DNA from: Onchidella celtica
Lineage: Eukaryota; Mollusca; Gastropoda; Systellommatophora; Onchidiidae
Length of the DNA stretch: 64,000 nucleotides
Direction: 5' to 3'
NCBI GenBank assembly: GCA_963931925.1
Contig: OZ007570.1
Location: 62,050,632-62,114,631 of the forward strand
Shown here: positions 50,317-61,340 of the stretch, piece after piece
Layout: the number at the start of each line of letters is the position of its first letter
Position numbering within the stretch: the first letter of the stretch is position 1
The notes under the pieces: model-generated
What the model saw: only the letters and a program-made list of their open reading frames with translations
Databases searched by the model: none
What the model was told of the DNA's origin: nothing
Translations under genes and position numbers: made by a program

Positions 50317-50719
50317 TTATTTTTATTAAACATGGGAACGAATTCACTGACAAAGTTTCAATAGTTATCGTCACTGTGAGAGAGGAAAACTTTTGTCAAA
50401 TCTCACTTGGTGATTCTCTTGTTATTTCTAATTCAATGTAGTGAAGAAAATGAGAATGAACGAACCACTCTGTCAAGTACAAAAATGGTCTCTCAACATA
50501 CGAACACTTAAAACACATCATGTATATTTGATTTTAGTTTCACACAAGCTTTTGTAGGCTGGTAGAAATTTTTGAGACCCTATTTGACTATATAATGAAG
50601 ACTACCAGACCTGTATTTTTAACAATGTTGTGCCCCCATAAAAGTGTTCTTCAACGAAAATGCACAAAGCTGTTCTTTCAAGCCTTTTAAAACCTCTCTC
50701 AACTACATGCATTACATTA

Positions 50720-51243
50720 ACTAAGACATCAAAAATTACATTGCTGAAACATTAACCCATTCTGTCAAATAAATCAAATAATATGACTGGCTAAAACATC
50801 AAATATGACAGTGTCTGAAACATCAAATGTGAGGACAATGTCTAAAAGTAGCAAATATGACAGTGGCTAAAGCATCAAATATGACAGTGCTTAAATTAAG
50901 TATGTATGACAAGGGCTAAAACATCAAATATGACAGCATTCAAAACATCAAGAATTATGACCATGTCCAAAATATCAAACATAACAGTTTCTGAAACATC
51001 AAATACGACAAATTTTAAAACATCAAGTATGTAAGTGGCTAAACATGAAGTATGACAGTGGCTTAAACATGAATTTAACACTGGCTAAAACATAAAGTAC
51101 ATGTGTAACAGTGTTTAAAACATCAAATATGTTTGTGGCTAAAATATCAAGTGTTTGACAGTTGCTAAAGCATTAAATATGACAAGGTTTAGAACATCAA
51201 GAATGACTGGCTAAAACATCAAATATGAAAGCAGTGCCTAAAA
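50720..51243. repeat. Degenerate 24-bp minisatellite
   Basis: About 20 diverged units close to AAACATCAAATATGACAGTGGCTA are seen. Unit length is mostly 21-27 nt with indels. On the reverse strand the 24-nt period gives an accidental ORF with repeating DVL/VIFDVL. Confidence 0.85.
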
Positions 51244-51884
51244 TATATCGCCCGGAATGTAAAAAATGGGTTACGACCAACTGACTCTAAATGAATGCAC
51301 TAATTCAGTATTACTATTCTTGCCAGCTGACATAATGGGGGTGGAATGAGTGTTGAAATAACAGATTCTGTTGACACACCGTAAACACACAGCTTCATTG
51401 GTTTGTGAAAAAAGATCGATCCTTATAAAAACTTAACAAACTGCGGATATAGACTAACAAATCTAATGTGAATCAAAGAAACACAAATCCATTAATTTAT
51501 CAAATTTAAATACAATGTGTCATGAGTGAAGTCTTTGGAATATTATATACTTTGGTTGTTGTTTAGAAAACAATATATATTACTACACTGTAAGCTTATT
51601 GCAAATACAATATGTTGCATCATGGAACAAATTCGAAAATCGCAGCCTTATTTCTTCTTTGTTCTATCTTCATTTTCTGAAAAACTGGAGATCTTTTAGT
51701 GTGTAAAAGAAGTATAGTAAAAGCACACTTTGAGACTTCTTTCAAATATTATGCGTTGTGGCACTTATCGAACTGTCTCATAGTTCCGAGTAATTCTAAC
51801 TCCTAATCATAATAACTAAAGCCGCAAAAGTTTAACATCGAATGTCTCAGTTGTGCGGTTGGAACAAACAAGAACTAAGGTCGC

Positions 51885-51938
51885 CAAATGCTGGAAAACT
51901 CCCAAATGCTGGAAAACTCCCAAATGCTGGAAAACTCG
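51885..51938 (-). repeat. Triplicated 18-bp unit after the receptor-tail stop
   Basis: Three back-to-back copies of CAAATGCTGGAAAACTCC (plus strand) are present, the last with one change. They begin 25 nt past the TGA of the receptor-tail gene. The unit is a multiple of three and in frame, reading SFPAFG three times on the reverse strand. Confidence 0.9.
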
Positions 51939-51963
51939 ATGCTAAGTTGGCAAAGCCGAATCC

Positions 51964-54900
51964 TCAGCCATCGTAAACATTATCAATGACTTTCTGTTCG
52001 TCTCCAGGGCGTTTGAGGTGAGAGTACTCGCCTTCCACGGACAACATGGTGTCGTAGGTGGCGCGAGTGGTGGTAGAACGTGATTGGCTGCGGGAGGACA
52101 AGAAAAGATTATCATTGCATCTTACTCCAACCCTCCATAAAAACATGATGCATAAATTGCCAGAATCTGCCCCCTCCACGTTTCCCCCCCCCCCCCCCGT
52201 TTTCCACAAGGGGGTCTTTCCGCGAGAACTACGATTTTGACAATACACAGAGTATTTTTTCCAAAACGAGAATTTCATTTTGTGAAAACTGATGATCTTT
52301 AGTAATGTAGTGTAGTTCGTCGATAATAAACAGTAATCGTGCTTTTTATGATTTGACCTCAACACCACATCGATAGATGCTGACGTGGCTGGCTGGCCCT
52401 ACTTCCCAAGCTTTGTCAGATCTAGTCTTTGTGAGGCCCAAAGCAATATAAAATTTGGAAGCCTTTTGTTGAAAGGTTACACCAGAAGGTCTCACAAAGG
52501 TGTATATATCAAAACAGGACCTTGAGCTGATATAATAAATGAATAAATAAATAACTCAAGGTGGAAATTCTAATAAGATTAAAAATTGACCAAAAATCAG
52601 TTAAAGAATTGATGAAAGTAGTTGGCCCGCTGACTCAGGGAATACAGAGATGTGATTTTTAAGGTTGAGTTTCGATCACCAATGAGTAAATTGAGGCGCA
52701 CAACGAAATTCCCTGTCATACTAGAAGAAAATGCGTTTTCCGTTTACCGGCTCAAAACGTCGGAACATTTTCTTCTGTTCAACTCAGTTGCGACTCAGAA
52801 TCAACGACAGGATAAAAAAATATAGCCCACTTCAAGGCCCTTTAGCTCACGCACACCTTTACGTCACTCGAAGGGTAACCTGATCTTTTGTAGAATTTAA
52901 TTTAAGGCTGAGCAGTTAAAAAACCTGTCATGATTACATTGGAGGCCTTACTTCTTTTATAATATGATTAAAAAAAAATAAATTATAGCCCACTCCAAGG
53001 CCCTTTAGCTCACGCACACCTTTACGTCACTCGAAGGGTAACCTGATCTTTTGTAGAATTTAATTTAAGGCTGAGCAGTTAAAAAACCTGTCATGATTAC
53101 ATTGGAGGCCTTACTTCTTTTATAATATGATTAAAAAAAAAAAAATTATGAAATTTATCGAATCCCTTGAGGATTGTGAGATCCCGACCTGTAGCTTATT
53201 CACTTTATGTCTGATCCTGCACTGTTCCCAAGTCACTACAGTTTGGCGATTCAACGATGCTTGTGACTGGCAAACAAAAACTTTTTTGCCTTCATACCAT
53301 TTATCTTTGTCAATCTATTTCTGTTATCCTTTATAAAATAAAACGTACAATCTTGTTACTGCAGCCAATATGATGTGTGATATGGTCTTCCCAAGATTTG
53401 GCCAATTTTTGGCTTGAAATGTCTAATTTATTACCCACTACTTTGACGGTGATGGTTTCATCTGAAGCTGAAAACTTAAACTACCGTAACTGGAAATGTC
53501 TGTGAAAAGTAAAATAAATCCTGGAAAAATCAAGACAGTTAAAGAGGGCTGGTGTTCTTGCGATGCAATGCGTTAGCCAGTTTTTACTGCATTAGGGAAG
53601 AAGCGAGATTTTAACCCTAGGTGATGCAACACAGGCCTTCTACAACGTTTGATTTCACAGATCAGCTTTCGGAAAAGTTTTCGTGTTATCAAAAATCAAA
53701 CACAATGCCGGCTTTTCTGGTTTTACTGTAGTAGTCATTTAGATGAAGAAAAATAAAGACAAACAAATTATTATACATTTATTATTAAGCTACAGTTGAA
53801 AAGAATAAAGGGTTCGTGCAATGATTCATTTATTACCTGGTGTCACTGTAATGCCCTTCTTGTGCAGAGCTCTTTTCTTTGCCTTTAAAAACCACGCTGT
53901 AAACAGCTTCAGCCCGTTCCGGTCCAGACACCGGCACATCCGGGGACAATTTTCTTCGTAATGACATGGGTAGAGTGTTTGCCGAGGAATATTTCGCTAT
54001 GTCCTGCGCTGATGTGTTACGTGTTGCTGGGCTGTGGGGTGACTCTGGTATTTCCATATAGTCGTCCTCATCAGCGCGGTCAGAAGCGTTGGCAGTGTTG
54101 CTGTAGCTGACCGTTGTGTTATTGATGGAGGCATGGAATTCTGGCACAAGTCTGGTATGACAAGATTCCTGTGGAAAGTGCATATAATAATGTATTGACA
54201 TGCGATGTGGCCGGACAGTCGCTCTCTTATTAGTCTTAATGTACATGAAATCTGGTGATGATTTCCATTTTGTGTATGTTAATTTTTGCCTTTTTGAGAA
54301 AATGAGGATTGAAAGTTTGAAGAGGTGTGTAAAATCAGGCTTTTGTTCAATATTCAGAATTGAAACATGCATAAAAATGTCAAAAGAATAAAAAGACACA
54401 TATATGACACGAATACGTATATGTAATAAACTTACGAGTGAGAGAACCGCTTTCATGACACAACTTCAAAATCGGCAAAATGTCGCATACAACAATAACG
54501 CAAACACCCGTTGGTAAGCAATAAACAGTATAAATCCTTATATGAGAGGTATGTCTACATAATTATGTACCCAGGACGTACGGATAGGGGTAGAAAAAAA
54601 TAAACAAAAGAAAATGTCCCAGAACAAAATTTTAATGACACCCACAGATTGCTGATATGTAATTTGAGGAATACAGAAAATTTAAGGGTTGGGGTGTAAC
54701 TGAGCTAATTTTGGCTGAATTTTTTTATACCCTTCCGTCTACAATTGTACCCAGGACGAAAGGAAAAGGTTAACTGAACTGTAACTATAACTGTGCGATA
54801 TTGACAGCAAAACAGTGGATAAACGGATGAATGAATTAATGAATGAAGTAGTCAAGGTTAATGAATGGGATCATTTTGTACACCTTGACCATGCTGAATT

Positions 54901-55449
54901 TTTTTTTAATCGATCACCAAGGAAATGATTTATGCACATGTATCTTGTCTACCAACGGTAGACAACAGTAATATTGAGTCTGGGGACACGAGGTTTTGGC
55001 ATATATTAATGTTCAAGATTATCAGTTTACACTGACCTACACAACGACTATCATGGTGAAGTGCTTTTCATAATAAGCTGTCTGCAGTTTGACTTCGTGA
55101 TCAAGCAACTACCTGACAAAATGTTAAACTTCTTCCTTCCCCATGACCCTATGGTAGTGGGTCCTTAATTTTATATCATAATTCATAAAGCTATTGAAAG
55201 TAACAATTAATGTAACTAAATTTCATATCTCAGTATCATGTCACGTGGGAGGATCCTTCCCGGCATTTCCAGTCTGGATGTTTGTTATAATTTTGAACCA
55301 CAGTCAAACTAACTTGTTTAGTAAGTTGGTTTTCATCCACGTATGCATACTCGTCTTGGACTTTGTTATTGATTTGCTGAAGCTGGTTCTCCTGCTGCTG
55401 TTGTCGCCGCTGTCGTCTCCTGCTGGTCCATCTTTGTAGTGGAGAATTC
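51964..55449 (-). CDS. C-terminal part of a tyrosine-motif receptor tail (last three exons)
   Basis: Exons: 55449-55314, 54168-53837, 52087-51964, with phases 2 (in), 0 and 2. They encode 196 residues to TGA. The start is a basic, juxtamembrane-like stretch (RWTSRRRQRRQQQQ) with a short Q-rich coiled-coil-like run. Ten tyrosines follow in signalling contexts: EYAYV, YSNT (Grb2-type YxN), YMEI, YSVV, YDTM (p85-type YxxM), YSHL and VYDG. YDTM and YSHL are six residues apart, resembling an ITAM. No known domain is seen, and no transmembrane or extracellular exon was recognised; these are presumably beyond the LINE insertion or off the window. It is probably a surface receptor with phosphotyrosine signalling. 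A cytosolic adaptor is the alternative. Confidence 0.65.
52821..53146 (+). repeat. Tandem duplication of a 163-bp unit
   Basis: Two adjacent copies, starting TATAGCCCAC at 52821 and 52984, are nearly identical; the visible differences are one T/C change and the length of the A run. They lie in the intron between the last two receptor-tail exons. Confidence 0.92.
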
Positions 55450-55783
55450 CTGTGAAACGAGCATTGGTGTAGCAGTGGTCATTGAACGGCCGAGTACGAG
55501 ACCAATCACCGAGAGAGCTTCATCACTTCACGTGGACCTTGTTTGTTCATGTTACAATATAGTGGAAACATACGTTACCTTTCAGGTTTTAGTTTATTGA
55601 CCGAAGTCAGTATTTTTTAAATTTCATTTCACTATACATGTATTTCCATGCTAAGATTAAATCCGTAAGAGATAGGATGAGAGTGATTGAAATTGCATGA
55701 TGAGCCGATTGGTATCCATATATATGTATATATATGGCCTTTAGCGTCTTTACAGACGGTCTTAGCAGCTAGAATATTCACTT

Positions 55784-56905
55784 TCATTTTGACTGACAGC
55801 TTCTCTCGTGGCTTATTCTACCAATGTTTGACCCGATAGTGCGATGGCAGTGATTGCAGGTCAGTCTTTTGGGTTCACTTTGGCGAGTGTTTTCATTCCG
55901 CCTCTGTCGTTTTGTCAGGTATGTTTTTTTTGCCTTGAAGTCTATTGCGAGCGTGCCACTGCGCAATTTTTGTCTCCATCTGCTTTGATCATTTGCAAGG
56001 TTCTCCCATTCATTGGGGTCGATGTTGAATGCTTTCATCGTGACCTTGCAAGTGTCTTTGAATCGCAGATGTGGCCTACCTCTGGGTCGGTTGCCAGTAG
56101 CAAGTTCCCCGTAGAGAATTTGTCTGGGGATGCGATCATTTTCCATACGGTGGAGATGTCCAAGCCACCGCAGTCTTTTTTTGCCTAGGAGAGCCTGAGT
56201 TGATGGAATGTTGGCTCGGCTCAGAACTTCGATATTTGAGATCCTGTCTTGCCACTTGATCTTGAGAATTTTGCGTAGGCAGCGCAGGTGGAAGGAGTTG
56301 AGGGATCTTTCATGTTTGGAGTAGGTGGTCCATGTCTCTGAGCCATACAGCAGGGTGCTTAGGACGCAAGTTTGGTACACGAGTACCTTTGTTTTGATGG
56401 TCAGCTTGCTATTGTTCCACACCCTTTTTGAGAGTTTGCCAAAAGCTGTGGCCGCCTTTCCTATTCTGGCATTTATTTCAGTTGTTATGTCTGTGCTACC
56501 ACTGATGGTTGAGCCTAGGTAGCAGAATTTTCCCACTTGCTCCAGAGGAGAGCCATTCAGCATGATTGGGTTGGGGTTTCTCAAGCCTTGTGTCAAAACT
56601 ACAGTTTTTGAGACACTTATTTTTAGCATGAATTTGTCACAGGCTTTGGCAAGGCTATTGATGAGAGCCTGGAGCGTGGTTTCATCGTGGGCCACGATTG
56701 CAGCATCATCTGCGAAGAGGAGCTCTTGTAACATAATATGCTCTGTACGAGATTTTGCTTTTAGTCTGGCAACATTAAAAATGGAGCCGTCCACTCTGGT
56801 GTTAATAAGTACTCCACCTGAACATTGACCAAAGGCATTCTTGAGTAGGGCTGCAAAATATATACCAAATAAGGTAGGAGCAAGAACACATCCCTGCTTC
56901 ACACC
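55784..56905 (-). pseudogene. LINE ORF, second half of reverse transcriptase and zinc finger
   Basis: This continues the frame after the shift. GCVLAPTLF and the catalytic LLFADDAAIV box are intact, then the thumb region (LGSTISGS, RLRWLGHLHRM, GRPHLRFKD) and a C-terminal CNHCHRTIG...SHERSC zinc-knuckle-like motif to the stop. Apart from the single frameshift upstream, I see no nonsense mutation, which points to a young copy. Confidence 0.85.
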
Positions 56906-59000
56906 GCTCTTTTACAGCAAATGAATTGGATGTGCAGCCCTCAAAGTTGACACATGCCCTCATGTCAGTGTGGAAGGATGCAATAAGTTTTAGCAGTGTT
57001 GGTGGACAGCCTATGGATTTAAGGACTGCATACAGGCCAGATCGGCTTACGGTGTCGAAAGCCTTTGTTAGGTCCACAAAGCATGTTATAAGCGGCCTGT
57101 TTTGTTCTTTACATTTTTCTTGGATTTGCCGAAGTGCAAATATCATGTCAATAGTTGATCGTTTGCTTCGAAAGCCACATTGTGTTTCTGGTAAGACTTT
57201 TTCCGCCAGTTGTTGAAGGCGGCAGAGGATGACGCGAGCAAAAGCCTTTCCAGTAATGCTGAGGAGGGATATGCCTCGATAGTTGTTGCAGTCGCCTTTG
57301 TCTCCTTTGTTCTTGTAAAGTGTGACAATTTTGGCGTCTCTCATATCATGTGGTATCACGCCTTCTTTCCAACACTGCAGTAACAGATTATACAGGTGTG
57401 GTAATAGTGGGCCTTTTAGGTCTTTTAATACCTCTGCAGGAATGTTGTCACTTCCTGTGGCTTTTCCAGCAGACAGGTGGTCGATTGCATTGGAAAGCTC
57501 GACTAAGGAAGGTTCAGCGTCAAGTTCGGCCATTATTGGCATTTTTTGGAGGTGTTCCTCAAAATCTGGTGGAATATTTTTCTCAGTTGAATACAACAGA
57601 GAGTAATGCTCTACCCACCTATTCAGTTGTTCATTTTTATCTGTGATGGGTTCACCATTTACAGACTTAAGTGGGGCACTTTTGGTGATGATTTGCCCAA
57701 GAGCTACTTTCATCTGACTAAAGGCGGTTTTCATATCTCCCTTTTCATTTGCCTCTTGTATGCTGTTACACAAGTCTGTCCAGTATTTGTTGGCGCAACG
57801 TCTTACCTCCAGCTGAAGTTTAGCTTTTGCATTTTTCCAACAAGTTTTTGTACTCTGATTGCAATTTTTGTTATACTCATTGAAAGCAGATTTCTTTTGC
57901 TCAATGAGAGGTAGGAGAATTTCGCTGTTCTGGGCTACCCAGTCGTTGTTTGAAACTTTATGCTGTCCAAAAGACTTGATGGCACAGTCATGAATTTTTG
58001 AACTGAGAGTGTTCCATGTTTCATCTACCGAGTCACATTGGGTGACATTATCCATGCTTTCAGCAAATAACTTTTCAAATGACTTTCTATTTGATTCATC
58101 TCTGATTGCTGTTACATTGATCTTAGGGATTGAAGGGGCTTTTGATCTGTATATTTTCTTGGCCGAAATTTTGATTTTGCTGACTACCAGTGCATGGTCG
58201 GTGTCACAGTCAGCACTGTGGAGGGAACGAGTTATTTTTATACAGCCCAAACTCTTCCTCCTTGAGAGAATAAGATCTAATTGATGCCAATGGCCAGACC
58301 TGGGATGGCGCCATGATGTTCTTTGGCATCTCTTAAGGTCAAAGTACGTGTTTGTAACACATAATGAGTTTACGGAGCATAGCTCCAGAAGGCGCTGCCC
58401 GTTTTCGTTGATGTTGCCAATGCCGAAGTGCCCAATGCACTTTGGCCATGCGGAGTGATCTGCTCCCACTCGAGCGTTAAAGTCACCCAGAATTAGCAGG
58501 CCTTCGGTGAGAGGGATGTTGTGGAGAGTCCTCTGCAATGCCTCGTAGAAAATGTCTTTGGTTTCGTCAGAGGAGGTAAGTGTTGGGGCATAGACACAGA
58601 TAATGTTGGTAAAACCAGACCGGGTGTTCAGTCTGAGTGTCATGATGCGTTCTGACACTCCAATTGGAGTTGCGATCGAATTGATAAGGGAGTTTTTTAT
58701 GGCGAAGCCCACGCCGTGGATTCTCGGCTGTTCGCTGCTAAGGCCCTGCCAGAAGAAGGTGTAGTTTTCTTCTTTGACTGACCCGGAGTCGGGAAGTCGA
58801 GTTTCTTGAAGGGCAGCGATGTCGATGTTTAGTAGCTGAAGTTCTCGATCAATAATTTGGGATTTCCTGATGGAGTCAATATCAGTGAGATCTTGCTGTT
58901 GCAAGCCTGGGCGCATTGTTCTGACGTTCCAGGTACCAAGTTTTAGTATTTTTCTGTTTTTGCCAGGTGCACACTTTACGTCAGCTTTTCGACTTTTGGA
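56906..59000 (-). pseudogene. LINE ORF, endonuclease and first half of reverse transcriptase
   Basis: The open frame begins after a TAG at 59003-59001. Endonuclease motifs appear in order: TWNVRTM, LQETRL, GDFNARVG, HQLDLILSR and DTDHALV. Reverse-transcriptase motifs follow: YKNKGDKGDCNNYRGISLL, CGFRSKRSTIDM and VDLTKAFDTVSR. The first ATG (58916) lies just after the catalytic-asparagine motif, so the true start is upstream and either non-ATG or mutated. The frame is lost near 56905-56912 through one extra base. Confidence 0.85.
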
Positions 59001-59699
59001 CTAGCTCCAACCACCTTATGAAGCAGGCTGACGTGGCGGAACAACACCCAACTGCCTGGGGGCTGCCCAGGTTACGGCGGGCGGTAGTTGATCAATGCAG
59101 CTGAAAAGCCGCTCCCACCGACAGAGGGGACCCCTGGCGCTCATCCGTACGCCAAATGGATTGAGCTTATCACCGGTAACTGCCACCTCCCGTGTTGTGC
59201 CCATCCGTAACGGATGGCTGGAGTGTCCTCTCCAAATCGGAAATGGGTGGGCTTATAGAGGAGAGACAGACGCTTGCCAAGCCCGAGCAAACGCCTCCTC
59301 GTTTTGCTGCCTTGCCTGGGCTATTTTTAAGAGATGGTGCTTTGCCCAGAGGCACCACCCCTCTCTCTGCCATTCTAGTTAAACCCAAGGGAGAGACCAG
59401 GTCAATACATTTGGAACTAGTCCGGCTGCAGGAGATGCTGGAAGCCAGTTTGATGCAGTTCTCCCTGACAACCACCTTCGGGTCTCCACTCCTGATTTTC
59501 TGTCTGGGTTTACTCCCATAGCCTTTGCTATCATAGCAACACACAAGGCAGTGTGGTATTTGTATTCAGGGTTACCTTCCCCTAGTCTTCCTCTCTCCCG
59601 AGATGACCCACAAGACAGTGGGGGTGACAGTAGCAGGCTGTATTGTGTACTGTCATACAATAGCAGAAAACTCTGGCCTGACAATAAGGTATCCATATA

Positions 59700-60329
59700 G
59701 AACAAGAGCAAACCACTGCCAAACTTGATCGAACGTGAATGTAGTGAATGATAAAGATTAAATTAAAATCAACCTTCACCAGTGTTTAGTGGCTGGATTA
59801 ATTTGAAGCAACTGGCGTTCTGAGGATCATTAACTATCAGAAATTATATGAGATTTGATGGCTACACAGTTGCTAATAACGGGAGAGTAACGAAATGCAT
59901 GTGACGATATCGTAAGTTTTCTCTTTCGTTAATTAACATAAATGATTATAATACCTGAAATTTGTCAACTCAAACGTCACAATAATTACTTTAAACCATG
60001 CTGATCAGAGAATTTTCTAAAATTGTTCGGGCATACAGTCATGATGTGATTAAAACTTTGTGCGGATAAAGCACAACCAATCTCCTATGGCGAATGCCAT
60101 AATACATTATTATAATGCAGTTCGATTTCTGCGGGTAGGAAAGCTCAATTCAGCTGGATTATTTGTAGTGTTAACGGTCTACAACGTAGTTTCCGGAAGC
60201 CAAACCGTCAACAGTTAGATAACCCATCTGGATTTTGTTACCTAACGTGTCTTCTAGTTACTGTCAGGGATCGGGAACAACTTGAGCTAACCAGGATAAA
60301 ATTAATTACTCTTTTTAAAAATGTAATTC
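59700..60329. other. Intergenic or intronic DNA, nothing recognised
   Basis: AT-rich sequence between two retroelements. I looked on the minus strand for a transmembrane exon of the receptor-tail gene and found none. Confidence 0.45.
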
Positions 60330-61340
60330 ATTAATAATAATAATAATAATGGATGGTATTTATATAGCGCATATCCATCAAAAATGCTCTATGCGCTTTA
60401 CAAAAGCAACATGTCAAAATACATGGGTAAACAATTACAAAAAATCAAACATGGTACTCTTAATTAAAATAGAAGGGGCATACAGAAACACCCTTATAAA
60501 GCTCACACACACAACCACAATTAATACACATGAAGGCCTACAACGCCCACACACCCCCATGCGCGCGCGCACAGATGCCAAGCTTGGATTGATGTACATT
60601 TTACTCACTGCTCAAAGTATGATGAAAATAAAATTGTTTTGAGTTGTTTCTTGAAAGTTTCCAAATTCTCGACTTCTCTAGTGGATTTCGGAAGCTTATT
60701 CCACATGAGTGGGACAAAATATGAGAAAGAGTGCTAGCCGTACGCCTTATAATTTACTTTAGGTTTAAGAAGGATGGTTATATCACTCGATGATCTGAGT
60801 GCTCTTGAAAGTACATAAGGTGTTAAAACCTGGTGTAGATAATCTGGGGACAAGTTGTTTAAGCACTTATAGCATGTTAGGCAAATTTTATATGTGATGC
60901 GTTCTTTCACTGGGAGCCAATGTAGTTCCTTCAAAATAGGAGTCACGTGATCATGTTTTTGTTTTTTAGTAATTATTTTAGCAGCAGCATTTTGTACCCT
61001 TTGAAATTGCTGTATGTTTTCTTCTGTTATGCCAGCTAATAATGAATTGCAGTAATCAAGCCGTGACAGTACAAGTGATGTTATCAAAGTTTTGGTGATA
61101 TCAGAAGTCAGGTATTTACGAATGCTCCCTATTTTTCTTAACTGAAAATACAGGTTTTTACACAGAACAGTTATGTGGGATTTCATTGACATATCTTGAT
61201 CTAAAATTACACCTTAATTTTTCACTTTCGTCTGGGCTGAAATTTCATGGCCATTGATGTTTATGCTGACATTATCAATTTCATTACATAAGTTGCTACG
61301 AAAAAATATGACTTTTTGAAAGTACGATTTCAGTATTTAT
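60330..61340 (-). mobile_element. 3' fragment of an L2/CR1-like LINE, decayed
   Basis: The reverse strand encodes the end of a reverse transcriptase (LVLSRLDYCNSLLAGI, FQRVQNAAAKIIT, ELHWLPVKERITYKI) and the usual terminal SYFVPLMWNKLPKSTR segment. In-frame stops fall before SMKSHI and after KVNYKAYG. It ends in the GTAAAGCGCATAGAGC...GCGCTATATAAAT signature and an (ATT)n tail at 60330-60350, as in L2-type elements. The 5' border is uncertain. Confidence 0.82.
60734..61192 (-). pseudogene. Reverse transcriptase C-terminal remnant of the L2/CR1-like LINE
   Basis: A 152-codon stretch is open between two in-frame stop codons and carries the family motifs described for the parent fragment. The endonuclease and catalytic core are missing, so it is non-functional. 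Confidence 0.8.

Larger units (their letters stand above)
55723..59687 (-). mobile_element. Near-full-length LINE retrotransposon
   Basis: This is a 3.96-kb non-LTR element encoding an APE-type endonuclease and reverse transcriptase. It is flanked by the perfect 12-bp duplication GGTATCCATATA at 55711-55722 and 59688-59699. It lacks a poly-A tail; the 3' end carries a CGTCT-GTAA-AGACG hairpin and a TATA/TATG-rich end. About 680 nt of GC-richer 5' UTR precedes the ORF, with overlapping short ORFs of unknown meaning. The C-terminal zinc finger and endonuclease type suggest a Jockey/I- or RTE-like clade; I cannot fix the clade. It sits upstream of the receptor-tail exons on the same strand, so probably in an intron of that gene. 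Confidence 0.88.

Noticed and set aside
50720..51243. CRISPR-like repeated array
   Set aside because: Units are diverged and directly abutting with no unique spacers, and the DNA is eukaryotic; it is a minisatellite.
51885..51938. CRISPR-like short repeats
   Set aside because: Three 18-bp head-to-tail copies without spacers.
55844..57914. Several plus-strand ORFs of 60-114 codons
   Set aside because: All are antisense to the LINE reverse transcriptase and endonuclease on the minus strand.
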